64,000 bases of DNA from RGIG8745 sp964554265 (GCA_964554265.1 CAZKOB010000002.1:1-64000), one strand, 5' to 3'. Positions 37,592 to 47,695 are shown, counted from the stretch's first letter. Made by a program: numbers and translations. The notes: generated from the letters alone by a model not told the origin.

Positions 37592-38986
37592 ATGGAAGGA
37601 AGTGTAGCTGAAACGTATAAGAATATAAAATCTGTGTATTTTGTGGGAGCTGGTGGAATTGGCATGAGTGCAATTCTGCGCTATTTCCTTGCAAAAGGTT
37701 ATCATGTTGGTGGATATGACAAGACACCGAGTGAACTTACCCGGCAGCTTGTGAAAGAAGGGGCGGAGATTCATTATGAGGATGCTGTAGAGCGGATACC
37801 GGAGGAGTTCAAAGATAAAGAGACGACTCTTGTTGTGTATACTCCTGCAATACCAGAAGAACATAAGGAACTGACCTTCTTCCGTGTAAATGGGTTCCGT
37901 ATCCGAAAGCGTGCACAGGTTCTAGGCTTTTTGACGAACAAGCACAAAGGGCTTTGTGTGGCCGGTACGCATGGCAAGACTACGACTTCGTCTATGGCGG
38001 CACACTTGTTGCATCAGTCGCATGTCGATTGTAATGCCTTTCTTGGAGGAATAACCAAGAACTATGGTACCAATTACATTATATCCCATGAAAGTGATTA
38101 TGTGGTAATAGAAGCCGATGAGTTTGATCGTTCTTTTCATTGGCTAACTCCCTATATGAGTGTCATTACTGCTACAGATCCTGACCATCTTGACGTTTAT
38201 GGAACGAAAGAGGAATATCTTGAGAGCTTCCGTAAATACAGCAGTTTGATTGAACCGGGAGGAGCGCTTATTATACACAAAGGACTGGAAATGAAGGTTG
38301 ATGTGCAGCCCGGAGTGAGGGTTTATGAGTATTCGCGTGATGAGGGAGATTTTCATGCAGAAAATATCCGCATCGGAGGTGGAGATATTGTGTTCGACTT
38401 TGTTTGTCAGGACCGAGTGATTAGAGACATTCAGTTGGGAGTACCAGTCAGTATTAACATTGAGAACAGTATTGCAGCAATGGCTTTGACCACCCTGAAT
38501 GGAGTGACGGATGATGAAATTCGTATGGGCATGGCTAGTTTTAGAGGAGTAGACCGTCGTTTCGACTTCAAAATAAAGAATGAACGTATTGTATTTCTTA
38601 GTGATTATGCCCATCATCCTAACGAGATTCGGCAAAGCGTAAAATCAGTACGTGATATCTATCCAGAGAAGAGGATTGCTGCAATATTCCAGCCGCATCT
38701 TTATACTCGTACACGTGACTTTTATCGTGAATTTGCAGACAGTCTTTCACTCCTTGATGAAGTTTTTATATGTGATATTTATCCTGCACGAGAAGAACCT
38801 ATAGAAGGTGTGACAAGCAAACTGATATATGACAATCTGCGTTGTGGCATCAAGCGCCATCTCATACGCAAGGAGGAAATTCTTGAATGTGTGCGTAAGG
38901 GCGATTTTGATGTGCTTATGTCACTTGGTGCCGGAGATATAGAAACTTATGTGCCACAGATAACAGAGATATTGAAGGACAGGTAA
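37592..38986 (+). CDS. murC: UDP-MurNAc:L-alanine ligase
   Basis: 464 aa from the ATG at 37592, 8 bases after the murG stop. N-terminal VYFVGAGGIGMSAI, ATP loop GTHGKT (125-130), DEFDRSFHWL, SDYAHHPNEI and FQPHLYTRT in order. Adds the first alanine of the stem peptide. Internal acid and histidine motifs of the Mur ligase family are complete. Confidence 0.96.
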   Translation: MEGSVAETYKNIKSVYFVGAGGIGMSAILRYFLAKGYHVGGYDKTPSELTRQLVKEGAEIHYEDAVERIPEEFKDKETTLVVYTPAIPEEHKELTFFRVNGFRIRKRAQVLGFLTNKHKGLCVAGTHGKTTTSSMAAHLLHQSHVDCNAFLGGITKNYGTNYIISHESDYVVIEADEFDRSFHWLTPYMSVITATDPDHLDVYGTKEEYLESFRKYSSLIEPGGALIIHKGLEMKVDVQPGVRVYEYSRDEGDFHAENIRIGGGDIVFDFVCQDRVIRDIQLGVPVSINIENSIAAMALTTLNGVTDDEIRMGMASFRGVDRRFDFKIKNERIVFLSDYAHHPNEIRQSVKSVRDIYPEKRIAAIFQPHLYTRTRDFYREFADSLSLLDEVFICDIYPAREEPIEGVTSKLIYDNLRCGIKRHLIRKEEILECVRKGDFDVLMSLGAGDIETYVPQITEILKDR

Positions 38987-39046
38987 CGGCTTTTACTGTG
39001 TTTTTTGTATACATATGTGAAGCTTGTTAGTTATATTTAACGCGAT

Positions 39047-39811
39047 ATGAAGTTTGTAAGAATAATAAAGTTCTCTTTGATGGTGATTCTGCTTTTGGGA
39101 GTTGCCGTGTATGTTGCGTATGCAATGTTCGATATGTCCAAAAGCGATCCGGAAGAGAAGTGTACAGGTCTTATTCTTGATATTGATGGTCGTTCTTGTA
39201 CCAATTTTGTAGATAAAACAGAAGTGGAAGAGATGCTGAAGGCGGCTCATTTGTACCCGAAAGGGATGTTGATGAAAGATGTGAATACTCGTGGCATTGA
39301 AACAGAACTCAAGACAAATGAGTTTATAGAAAGTGTTGAATGCTATAAGTCGTCTACAGGAAAACTTTGTATAAGGATTGTACAACGCACTCCTGTGGTA
39401 TACGCTCTTCCGGATAATGCGGCCGGATATTTCGTGGATCGCTCGGGCAAAATACTTTCCAATACCAATTACGCAGCGAATATAATAACGGCGACAGGGC
39501 ATTTTACACCTGACTATGCTGCAAGCAAGTTGGCCCCCTTGGGAGTCTATCTGCAGGAAAATCCTTTTTGGAACAATCAGATAGAACAGGTTTATGTTAG
39601 TGTAAGTCGTGGCAATAAATATGTTGTAGAACTTGTACCGAGGGTTGGTGACCAGACCATATATCTTGGCGACATAGACGGATTTGAGAAAAAACTTCGT
39701 CGATTGAAAATCTTTTATGAGAAAGCTATGAGATGTGTGGGATGGAATAAATATGACAAGATAAATCTCGAATATAACAATCAGATAATTTGTACAAAAC
39801 AAAAGAATTAA
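39047..39811 (+). CDS. ftsQ: Cell division protein FtsQ/DivIB
   Basis: 254 aa with a short cytoplasmic start, one membrane segment (about 7-27), and a periplasmic POTRA-like domain (about 45-125, with FVDKTEVEEMLKAA and IVQRTPVVYALPDN) followed by the beta domain. Sequence similarity to E. coli FtsQ is weak in this phylum; the place between murC and ftsA and the topology carry the call. Confidence 0.88.
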   Translation: MKFVRIIKFSLMVILLLGVAVYVAYAMFDMSKSDPEEKCTGLILDIDGRSCTNFVDKTEVEEMLKAAHLYPKGMLMKDVNTRGIETELKTNEFIESVECYKSSTGKLCIRIVQRTPVVYALPDNAAGYFVDRSGKILSNTNYAANIITATGHFTPDYAASKLAPLGVYLQENPFWNNQIEQVYVSVSRGNKYVVELVPRVGDQTIYLGDIDGFEKKLRRLKIFYEKAMRCVGWNKYDKINLEYNNQIICTKQKN

Positions 39812-39817
39812 TTATAT

Positions 39818-41434
39818 ATGGCACCTACAGATAAAGATTTTGTTGTTGCAATAGAACTTGGATCTTCCAAGATTTCAGGTATTGCAGGGAAGAAGAAAGA
39901 CGGCACAATGCATATACTTGCTTATGCTGAAGAAAAGACTACGGCATGCGTGAAGCGTGGCATCATTTATAATATAGAAAAGACATGTCAGAGTGTCAAT
40001 AATATAATAGAAAGGCTGGAAGCGGATTTGAAGACAAAAATAACACGGGCATACATTGGTATAGGCGGACAGTCGGTGCGCTCTTATAAATGTATCGTTA
40101 AACGTAATCTGTTGACCCAAAGTTATATAACAAATGAGGTTATAGACTCGATTCATGACGAAAGCTATGAAATTCCTTATTCGGATTGTGAGGTGCTTGA
40201 AAATTATCCGCAGGAATATATTGTAGATCAGAATATCGTAACAGATCCTGTCGGTGTGATGGGAACAAATATAGAGGGCGAATATCTGAATGTGATTTCT
40301 CGTACTAAGCTTAGAAGCAATATTCGTACATGTTTTGCTAATACAACAGTTGCTCTCGCGGATGACTTTATGCTTTCTGCTTATTTGCTGGCGAACAATG
40401 TGTTGACTGATGCCGAGAAGCGCTCTGGGTGTGTGCTTGTCGATTTAGGCGCAGGTACCACAACTGTTGTGGTATATAAGAATAATATTCTCCGCCATCT
40501 TGTCACAATTCCGTTGGGTTCGAATAATATCACGCAAGATCTTGCTACTTTACAGCTTGATGAGACTGAAGCAGAAGAGGTCAAGCTGAAGTATGGAGCC
40601 GCGTATGTGGAAGAAAGCGATATTAATGAAGAACAGGAAGCAAGAGTTTATACCACTTCTGATGGAAGGACGATTGAAATCTCCAAGATACAGCTGATTG
40701 TAGAGGCACGAATAAATGAGATTATTGCAAATGTAAGGAAGCAAATTGTCAATTCTAATTATGGAGATAAGCTTCTTGCCGGTATAATACTTACAGGAGG
40801 TGGTTCCAATATGAAAAATATAGACAAGGCTTTCCTCTCCGAGATAAAGGTGGATAAAGTACGTATTGCAAAAACAGTCAATCAGCCGATTGTTAAAGCT
40901 GAATCATTGGCAAACCGGAAATTTGACAATGGTATGAATAACACGTTGTTGTCTTTGTTGCTGTCAGGAGAAATGTCTTGTGGCGGTGATGCTGTGGACG
41001 ATGTGGCAAAAACTGTAGGTCCGGATGATGAACGCAGGGACCAACTCAATAAGGAACGAGAGGATATTGCACGGCGGGAAGCCGAAACGGCCCAACAGCT
41101 CGATGGCATCAAAGCACTTATACGTATCAATATAGATAAGGTGCAGAGTGCTGAAGAGGAACTTGAGAAAAACGGGAAAAACAAGACGACAAGGTTGCAG
41201 GTTGAAGAACTTGTGAATACAGCTCCTGATGTTATAGGAAATGAATATGAAGAATGTGTCAGTTTGCTTAACGGCAAGGATAAATACAAGCAAAGTCTTA
41301 AAGAAGGGGCTGAACTTGCAAAGATTCTTAAGGACAGTGTAGACAAACTTGCAGACAAACTTGCAGAAGTCAAGAAGAATAACAGTTTGTGGGGTCGGTT
41401 CACTCGTATGATGAGTGATATTGTGAATGAATAG
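39818..41434 (+). CDS. ftsA: Cell division protein FtsA with extended coiled-coil C-terminus
   Basis: 538 aa, starting 7 bases after the ftsQ stop. Actin-like core (about 1-385) with VAIELGSSKISGIAGKK, the SHS2-type insert and GAGTTTVVVYK plus GIILTGGGSNMKNI nucleotide-binding motifs. The residues from about 390 to 538 are highly charged, rich in Glu, Lys and Asp, and probably coiled coil; ordinary FtsA has only a linker and a membrane helix here. The end RFTRMMSDIVNE could be an amphipathic membrane-targeting helix. It tethers FtsZ to the membrane. Confidence 0.93.
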   Translation: MAPTDKDFVVAIELGSSKISGIAGKKKDGTMHILAYAEEKTTACVKRGIIYNIEKTCQSVNNIIERLEADLKTKITRAYIGIGGQSVRSYKCIVKRNLLTQSYITNEVIDSIHDESYEIPYSDCEVLENYPQEYIVDQNIVTDPVGVMGTNIEGEYLNVISRTKLRSNIRTCFANTTVALADDFMLSAYLLANNVLTDAEKRSGCVLVDLGAGTTTVVVYKNNILRHLVTIPLGSNNITQDLATLQLDETEAEEVKLKYGAAYVEESDINEEQEARVYTTSDGRTIEISKIQLIVEARINEIIANVRKQIVNSNYGDKLLAGIILTGGGSNMKNIDKAFLSEIKVDKVRIAKTVNQPIVKAESLANRKFDNGMNNTLLSLLLSGEMSCGGDAVDDVAKTVGPDDERRDQLNKEREDIARREAETAQQLDGIKALIRINIDKVQSAEEELEKNGKNKTTRLQVEELVNTAPDVIGNEYEECVSLLNGKDKYKQSLKEGAELAKILKDSVDKLADKLAEVKKNNSLWGRFTRMMSDIVNE

Positions 41435-41470
41435 TGATAAGTTAAAAACAGAATAATAAAAGATATAGAT

Positions 41471-42781
41471 ATGCCAGAACTAAACGATAATATGGACGTA
41501 TTCAATTTCCAAAAAGGTACAACAAGTATCATAAAAGTTATAGGTGTTGGCGGTGGAGGAAGTAATGCTGTCAATCACATGTATAACGAAGGCATTCATG
41601 ACGTTACGTTTGTTGTGTGCAATACTGATAACAAGGCTTTGCAGGATTCGCCGGTTCCGGTGAAACTGCAACTTGGTACGGAGGGACTTGGTGCGGGAAA
41701 CCGTCCGGAAAGGGCTCGTAAGGCCACGGAAGAATCTATTGAAGATGTGCGCAAGATGCTGAATGATGGTACCAAGATGGTATTCATTACGGCAGGAATG
41801 GGCGGTGGCACCGGAACGGGAGCCGCGCCGCTTATTGCTAAGACCGCCAAAGACATGGGAATATTGACTGTCGGTATTGTTACTATACCATTCCGTTGGG
41901 AAGGAAACAGAAAAATAGACCAAGCTTTGGATGGTGTCGAAGAAATCAGCAAGAATGTGGATGCTCTTCTCGTTATCAACAACGAACGTCTTCGTGAAAT
42001 ATACCAGGACTATACGGTAATAAACGCTTTTGCCAAAGCTGATGATACACTTTGTAATGCGGCAAGGAGCATTGCCGAGATTATTACAATGCATGGTATT
42101 ATTAATCTTGACTTCAATGATGTCAGCACTGTTCTTAAAGACGGAGGTGTGGCAATTATGAGTTCTGGTTATGGTACGGGAGAGGGACGTGTGACAAAGG
42201 CTATAAATGATGCTCTTAATTCTCCTCTTCTGAACAATAACGACATTTATCGTTCAAAGAAAATCTTGTTGCGCATTTCTTTCTGTGGAGATGAAGGTGA
42301 TGCAACCCTGATGATGGATGAGATGAATGAGGTCCATGAGTTTATGGAGAAGATAAAGACGCAGGATGTGGAGACAAAATGGGGACTTTCCGTTGATCCG
42401 GAACTGAAGGATCAGGTAAAGGTGACGATTCTTGCGACAGGATTCGGTGTGGAGGATATTGATTCTGCAGAAATGGATGAGCGTCTTATCAAACGCGATG
42501 CAGAGGCGCAGAAGCGTAAGGAGGAAGAGGATGAGGAAATGGCCAGAAAGGCTATTCGCCGCAGTCAAATCTATGGTCCGGACAAGAAGGGAAGTTATAT
42601 ACGTCGTCCGACTTTCAGCTATATTTTTACAGATGAGGATCTTGATAATGATGATATAATCAGTATGGTGGAAACATCACCGACATATAAGCGTACTAAA
42701 GATATATTGAAGCAGTTCTCTATCCGTTCACATGACGGTGGGAATGCTGCCGGAGGAACAGCCTCTGTCATTACTTTCTGA
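41471..42781 (+). CDS. ftsZ: Cell division GTPase FtsZ
   Basis: 436 aa. Tubulin GTP-binding signature GGGTGTGAAP (111-120), VGGGGSNAVNHM near 27-38 and the T7 loop region NLDFNDVSTVLKDGG. After the core (about residue 325) comes a charged linker rich in Glu, Arg and Lys and a short hydrophobic C-terminal tail. Forms the Z ring. Confidence 0.97.
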   Translation: MPELNDNMDVFNFQKGTTSIIKVIGVGGGGSNAVNHMYNEGIHDVTFVVCNTDNKALQDSPVPVKLQLGTEGLGAGNRPERARKATEESIEDVRKMLNDGTKMVFITAGMGGGTGTGAAPLIAKTAKDMGILTVGIVTIPFRWEGNRKIDQALDGVEEISKNVDALLVINNERLREIYQDYTVINAFAKADDTLCNAARSIAEIITMHGIINLDFNDVSTVLKDGGVAIMSSGYGTGEGRVTKAINDALNSPLLNNNDIYRSKKILLRISFCGDEGDATLMMDEMNEVHEFMEKIKTQDVETKWGLSVDPELKDQVKVTILATGFGVEDIDSAEMDERLIKRDAEAQKRKEEEDEEMARKAIRRSQIYGPDKKGSYIRRPTFSYIFTDEDLDNDDIISMVETSPTYKRTKDILKQFSIRSHDGGNAAGGTASVITF

Positions 42782-42858
42782 TGACAAATACTTTGCGGGT
42801 CTGCTTCTTGATGGTATGAGGGAAAAGAACAAGAAACAATAGAAATATATTTTTTATT

Positions 42859-43308
42859 ATGGCACTTTTTGAACAAATCAGTAAAGACATTGTTGCAGCA
42901 ATGAAAGCGAAGGATGCCGTGCGTCGTGACACTCTTCGCAATGTTAAGAAATTTTTTCTGGAAGCAAAGACAGCTCCGGGAGCGAATGATGAATTGGCAG
43001 ATGATGCTGCTTTGAAGATTCTTCAGAAATTGGCGAAGCAGGGCCGTGAATCTGCTGAGATATATAAAGGGCAGGGCCGTGAAGATCTTGCAGAAGATGA
43101 GATGGCTCAGGTCCGTGTTATAGAGGAATATCTTCCTAAACAGCTTGACGCTGCAGAGCTTGAAGAGAAAATAAAGGAAATAATAGCTGAGGTCGGTGCT
43201 TCTTCTCCGCAGGAAATGGGCAAGGTTATGGGAGTTGCGACAAAGAAGTTGGCAGGACTTGCAGAAGGACGTGCTATTTCTGCTTGTGTGAAGAAACTGC
43301 TGGCATAA
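42859..43308 (+). CDS. GatB/YqeY domain protein
   Basis: 149 aa, full length for the YqeY family, with the conserved AMKAKDAVRRDTLRNVK start and MGKVMGVATKKLAG near the end. Related to the tRNA-binding tail of GatB; its role as a free protein is uncertain. Commonly follows ftsZ in Bacteroidales. Followed by a strong terminator. Confidence 0.9.
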   Translation: MALFEQISKDIVAAMKAKDAVRRDTLRNVKKFFLEAKTAPGANDELADDAALKILQKLAKQGRESAEIYKGQGREDLAEDEMAQVRVIEEYLPKQLDAAELEEKIKEIIAEVGASSPQEMGKVMGVATKKLAGLAEGRAISACVKKLLA

Positions 43309-43380
43309 TCCTCCTCCCTTCTGTATGTGTCTGTAGAACTAAATAGATAGGTGTTTTGTTCTGCAGAGAATGCGTAAAAA

Positions 43381-43413
43381 CCGTTTGGTCTACGGACTGA
43401 ACGGCTTTTTTTT
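43381..43413 (+). terminator. Terminator of the dcw cluster
   Basis: Ten-base-pair stem (43381-43390 with 43395-43404, two GU pairs) closed by a C(TACG)G tetraloop of the stable UNCG class, followed by C and eight T residues (43406-43413). Textbook rho-independent terminator about 70 bases past yqeY. Confidence 0.92.
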
Positions 43414-43427
43414 GCTTGTAAGTGTAC

Positions 43428-43465
43428 GCGGGTTCGGTTTAAGAAAGTCCTGTAAAAGTTGGTAA
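43428..43465 (+). repeat. Short S motif (about 55 bp), one of four
   Basis: A short motif with ACGCG(A/G)(G/A)TTCGGTTTAAG, AAGTCCT and GTTGGTAA occurs here, at 57700-57757, reversed at 44583-44635, and in part at 25127-25145. It lies just outside R elements. Confidence 0.6.
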
Positions 43466-43568
43466 GTAGGTGTTTTTACAGATGACTATAGCTTGTGTTT
43501 TTGGGGGATTTTCGCAGATGTATTCACAGATGACTCTTATAATTCTTATGGTTATAAGCAGGTGTATT

Positions 43569-43741
43569 CACAGACTCCTCCGTCGCTTCGCGCCACGCCC
43601 TCCGTCGCAAGCTCCCCAATTGCTCCTATTCCGCAATTGCCCCTAACTTAGGGGAGGAGCCTGGTTTCCTTGTTCGCTGGAATATCAATGATAGGTTAAT
43701 ATGTTGAATATCATTGGCGCGAAGCGACGGAGGAGTCTGTG
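43569..43741. repeat. Palindromic P element, copy P6 (asymmetric)
   Basis: The left arm (43569-43660) has the long form with the extra GCAAGCTCCCCAATTGCTCC block as in P9; the right arm keeps only the outer 27 bases (43715-43741). An internal deletion of the right arm would explain it. Adjacent to R6. Confidence 0.82.
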
Positions 43742-44573
43742 AAGGCACCTGCAAAAACAACTGACTTTCTCAGAAACATTTCTTCTTTCTTTTTGTCACA
43801 AAAACTACTCGTTGCGGACGGAATCTTATTAACATAATTAAGATTTGTTTATATTTACTCAACCGTCTAAATTTTGATATTTCATAGATAAACGATTGAT
43901 AATCAATAAAATACTATTTTAGCAAAACAGTGCAGTTTTAGGTACAAGAAGTACAGGTTGTGACAAAAATAGGATACACTGATAATCAGTAAGTTATGAA
44001 AATACCTGGCTGAGATTCCTGTTTTCTGCTACCAAAATCCATCTTTGTTTTTCGTGGCATTGAAAAATGTGATTTAGACTTTTTAAGAAAGTAATTTGTG
44101 CAACACCGGATTTCAACCCGAAAAACGGACTATCTCAAACTCGTTCACCTTGAAAATAAATTTCGTTCACCTTGCAATTTTTTTTACAAGGCATTTTAAA
44201 ACCTTTTTCAAGGTGAACGAAATAAATTTTCAGCGTACTCTTTTTTCAGGCGAGGCACACACGAATGTGAATAAATGTATCTTTTCAGAATGTGAATTAT
44301 ATTATTTTTACATTTGGGGTTCAAGGCTTGAAAACGGCCTTAGAATCGCGTAAATGGAACTTCAGTAAGGTTCGGTCGATTTTATGCGATTCTACGAGTC
44401 TTGAATTTTAACATTTCAAATTGTCAAAAAAAGTCCGTAATTTATGACAAATGGATAGCGGAGATGAGACAACCACACTGATTTACGAGAACATTGGGGC
44501 ACATGAAAAGGCATCAAAGAACAGCGAAACTCTTCGATGAGAATTTTGGGGCGACACGATGACGAAGTCAGGG
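43742..44573 (+). repeat. R element copy R6
   Basis: Complete left and right modules after P6, with the internal segment in the R1 orientation and the common GACGAAGTCAGG end at 44561-44572. The inverted-repeat arms pair with C-G where R1 has T-A (TTTCGTTCACC with GGTGAACGAAA). Lies between yqeY and purH on the strand of both. Confidence 0.87.
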
Positions 44574-44803
44574 TGCATAAACATGCAAGATTACCAACTT
44601 TTTATAGGACCTTCTTAAATCGAATTCGCGTAAGTATGGCTCGGTAACTTATTCGGTGAATAAAAACTTGAACTGTTGCTGTGAAAAATTCTGATTTGAT
44701 GGGATTTGTGTCATTTTTATTGACTAAATTTGCAACTTCAAAGCATTTGGAAATGGTTTTAGGATAAAAAAACAATAAAGTATTAATTATACAAGAGAAA
44801 ACT

Positions 44804-45397
44804 ATGGCGGAAACTAAAAAAATCAAGACTGCGCTGGTATCTGTCTATCATAAGGACGGATTGGACGAATTGTTGGCAGAACTTCACAAGAATGGAGTGG
44901 AGTTCATATCGACAGGTGGTACACAGAGCTTCATAGAGAGCCTCGGCTATGAATGCCGTAAAGTCGAGGAACTTACAACATATCCTTCTATTTTGGGTGG
45001 GCGTGTAAAGACGTTGCATCCGAAAGTCTTTGGCGGCATACTTGGTCGTCGTGGACTTGAAAGCGACTGTGCCGAAATGGCTAAGTATGAAATTCCTGAG
45101 ATAGACCTTGTGATTGTCGACCTTTATCCTTTTGAAGAGACGGTGGCAAGTACAAATGATGAGGCTGCTATTATAGAGAAAATAGATATAGGCGGAATTT
45201 CTCTTATACGCGCCGGAGCAAAGAATTTCAACGATGTCGTAATCATTCCGAGTAAAGCGGAATACACTCCGCTTCTTGACCTTATAAAGGCTCAGGGTGC
45301 GGAGACAACCAAAGAGCAGCGCAAGTGGTTTGCAATGAAAGCTTTTGGTGTAAGTTCGCATTACGATACTGCGATTCACGCATATTTTCAGAAATAA
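44804..45397 (+). CDS. IMP cyclohydrolase (PurH N-terminal domain only)
   Basis: 197 aa, corresponding to the MGS-like IMP cyclohydrolase half of PurH, with VSVYHKDGLDELL, FISTGGTQ, GRVKTLHPKVFGGIL and GGISLIRAGAKNF. The protein stops exactly at the domain border; the AICAR transformylase half (about 320 residues in E. coli) is missing and no remnant can be read in the 186 bases before mreB. It closes the IMP ring in the last purine step. The transformylase must be a separate gene elsewhere, or the pathway is broken. A TAAATTTG box at 44725-44732 is a candidate promoter element. Confidence 0.93.
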   Translation: MAETKKIKTALVSVYHKDGLDELLAELHKNGVEFISTGGTQSFIESLGYECRKVEELTTYPSILGGRVKTLHPKVFGGILGRRGLESDCAEMAKYEIPEIDLVIVDLYPFEETVASTNDEAAIIEKIDIGGISLIRAGAKNFNDVVIIPSKAEYTPLLDLIKAQGAETTKEQRKWFAMKAFGVSSHYDTAIHAYFQK

Positions 45398-45583
45398 AGT
45401 ATTGAGGGATATTGAGTGCGGAATGTCTGGATTCAGAACATATACAATATAATATGGACGCACAGGCAGAAGTGTACGTTGATGTTTGCTTGCGAGAATA
45501 TGGGTGTGGTAAGTCTGTGTGCCTTTTTTGTGTATTCTGTATAAAGTCAGGTATTCAATATTGTAAAAACAAAGGAAACAGTT

Positions 45584-46606
45584 ATGGGATTTTTTTCATT
45601 GACCCAAGATATAGCAATGGATCTTGGCACAGCCAATACAATCATTACTTGCAATGGCAAGATTGTGGTTGACGAGCCTTCAGTTGTCGCCCTCGACAAG
45701 AAAACAAACAAGATGATGGCTGTTGGGCGGAAGGCCAAGATGATGTATGAAAAGACGCATGATAACATCAGAACATGTCGCCCTTTGCGCGACGGTGTCA
45801 TTGCTGACTTTGATGCTTGCGAGCAGATGATGCGCGGACTGATAAAGATGGTGAACTCAGGACATCATCTTTTCACTCCGTCTTTGCGTATGGTTATCGG
45901 TGTGCCTTCCGGTTCTACAGAAGTTGAATTGCGTGCTGTACGTGACAGTGCGGAGCATTCCGGTGGCAGGGATGTCTACTTGCTTTTTGAACCGATGGCG
46001 GCCGCAATCGGTATAGGGCTTGATGTGGAGGCTCCGGAAGGATGCATGGTTGTTGATATAGGTGGTGGTTCCACAGAGATTGCAGTCATTTCTCTCGGCG
46101 GAATTGTAACCAACAATTCTATCCGTGTTGCTGGCGATGATCTTACGGCTGATATTCGTGAATATATGAGTCGTCAGCACAACGTGCTTGTCAGTGAACG
46201 TATGGCAGAACGGATCAAGATAAATGTGGGGTCGGCTCTGACAGATCTTGCGGAAAATGCTCCGGAGGATTATATTGTTCATGGTCCTAACCGCATTACT
46301 TCATTGCCGATGGAAATTCCCGTATGTTATCAGGAGATAGCACATTGCATAGATAAGTCTATAGCTCGCATAGAGACTGCGGTTCTTAATGCTCTTCAGA
46401 ACACACCTCCGGAACTGTATGCCGATATTGTCAAGAATGGTATATGGCTCACCGGTGGAGGAGCATTGCTCCGTGGATTAGACAAACGTCTTACTGATAA
46501 GATCAAGATTCCTTTCCATATAGCGGAGGATCCCCTCCATAGTGTGGCAAAAGGAACAGGTGTGGCCTTGAAGAATGTACATAACTTTACATTCCTTATG
46601 AGGTAA
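45584..46606 (+). CDS. mreB: Rod shape-determining actin homologue MreB
   Basis: 340 aa, usual length. Actin-type phosphate motif DIAMDLGTANTIITCNG, VIGVPSGSTEVELRAV, VVDIGGGSTEIAVISLGG and GIWLTGGGALLRGLD. Forms membrane filaments that organise elongation synthesis. First gene of the mreBCD-PBP2-rodA set. Confidence 0.97.
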   Translation: MGFFSLTQDIAMDLGTANTIITCNGKIVVDEPSVVALDKKTNKMMAVGRKAKMMYEKTHDNIRTCRPLRDGVIADFDACEQMMRGLIKMVNSGHHLFTPSLRMVIGVPSGSTEVELRAVRDSAEHSGGRDVYLLFEPMAAAIGIGLDVEAPEGCMVVDIGGGSTEIAVISLGGIVTNNSIRVAGDDLTADIREYMSRQHNVLVSERMAERIKINVGSALTDLAENAPEDYIVHGPNRITSLPMEIPVCYQEIAHCIDKSIARIETAVLNALQNTPPELYADIVKNGIWLTGGGALLRGLDKRLTDKIKIPFHIAEDPLHSVAKGTGVALKNVHNFTFLMR

Positions 46607-46779
46607 TGCTTATGTGTTGAAGATTGTTCATGTACTGTGGATGATGTCGGGTAGGATGTCCTTTTTCCCGATCGTGTCCATGGTACATTTCTATGATGTG
46701 ATGATTTTACGAACAATGTTGTGGTTCTTTGTAACATGTCCGTGCATGTCAGGAGCGTCATTCCCATACTACAAGATTT

Positions 46780-47625
46780 ATGCGTAATCTAATAGATTTC
46801 CTTCGCAAATATTTATACTGGTTTGTGTTCGTCCTTTTGGAAACGGTCAGCCTCGTTACTTTGTTTAATGCCGGTGGCTATCAGGAATGCACGTATCTTA
46901 CTACAGCAAACACTGTTGTGGGCACAATTTATTCTTTTACGAGCAGTGTGACGTCTTACCTTGACTTGCAGACGGTCAACCGACAGTTGGAGGCGGATAA
47001 TGAGGAACTACGTAAAAGGGTTAATGGACTGGAACGCAAACTTAGAGAGATGTCTTCTGATAGTATGGTTGTCGGCAATATTTCATTGCCAGATTATGAG
47101 TTTGTAAGTGCGCATGTTGTCAATTCCACTCTTCATCGGAACAATAATCTCATAACCATAGATAAAGGCGAGGCGGATGGCATACGTCCAGAGATGGGTG
47201 TAGTGTGCTCACGTGGTGTTGTCGGGGTTGTGTTTCTTACTTCACAGCATTATTCTGTAGTAATACCTCTTCTTAATATTAGTTCCAAGGTCAGTTGCCG
47301 TCTTCGGGGATCTGAACATTTTGGAACAATGCAGTGGCGGCGTGGGGCTGTTGATGTGTCGTATGTTGCCGGTATACCGCGTCATGCAAAGGTCAGACGT
47401 GGGGAGATTGTAGAAACAAATGGCTTTTCAGACATATTTCCTTCCGGCATACCTATAGGGCGTGTTATCGATTTCGGTGATTCAGCAGATGGAATGTCGT
47501 ATATGTTGCGTGTATATCTGTTTGCCGATTTTAAGACATTGCGCAATGTCAGTGTGATTACCAATTATTCAAAACCCGAACGTCGGGAACTTGAGGGAAG
47601 AGCTGATTCGTTGATAATGAATTGA
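46780..47625 (+). CDS. mreC: Rod shape-determining protein MreC
   Basis: 281 aa: short cytoplasmic start, one membrane segment (about 12-32), a coiled coil (about 60-92) and the beta-rich periplasmic MreC domain with the GIRPEMGVVCSRGVVGVV stretch. Links MreB to the elongation PBP in the periplasm. A gap of 173 bases after mreB holds no gene. Confidence 0.93.
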   Translation: MRNLIDFLRKYLYWFVFVLLETVSLVTLFNAGGYQECTYLTTANTVVGTIYSFTSSVTSYLDLQTVNRQLEADNEELRKRVNGLERKLREMSSDSMVVGNISLPDYEFVSAHVVNSTLHRNNNLITIDKGEADGIRPEMGVVCSRGVVGVVFLTSQHYSVVIPLLNISSKVSCRLRGSEHFGTMQWRRGAVDVSYVAGIPRHAKVRRGEIVETNGFSDIFPSGIPIGRVIDFGDSADGMSYMLRVYLFADFKTLRNVSVITNYSKPERRELEGRADSLIMN

Positions 47626-47695
47626 TTCTTTTGTGGATGTTTCCGGATGTTGGGGGAATCTGATGAGGATGACAAATGTATAATAGAGTACGTCG

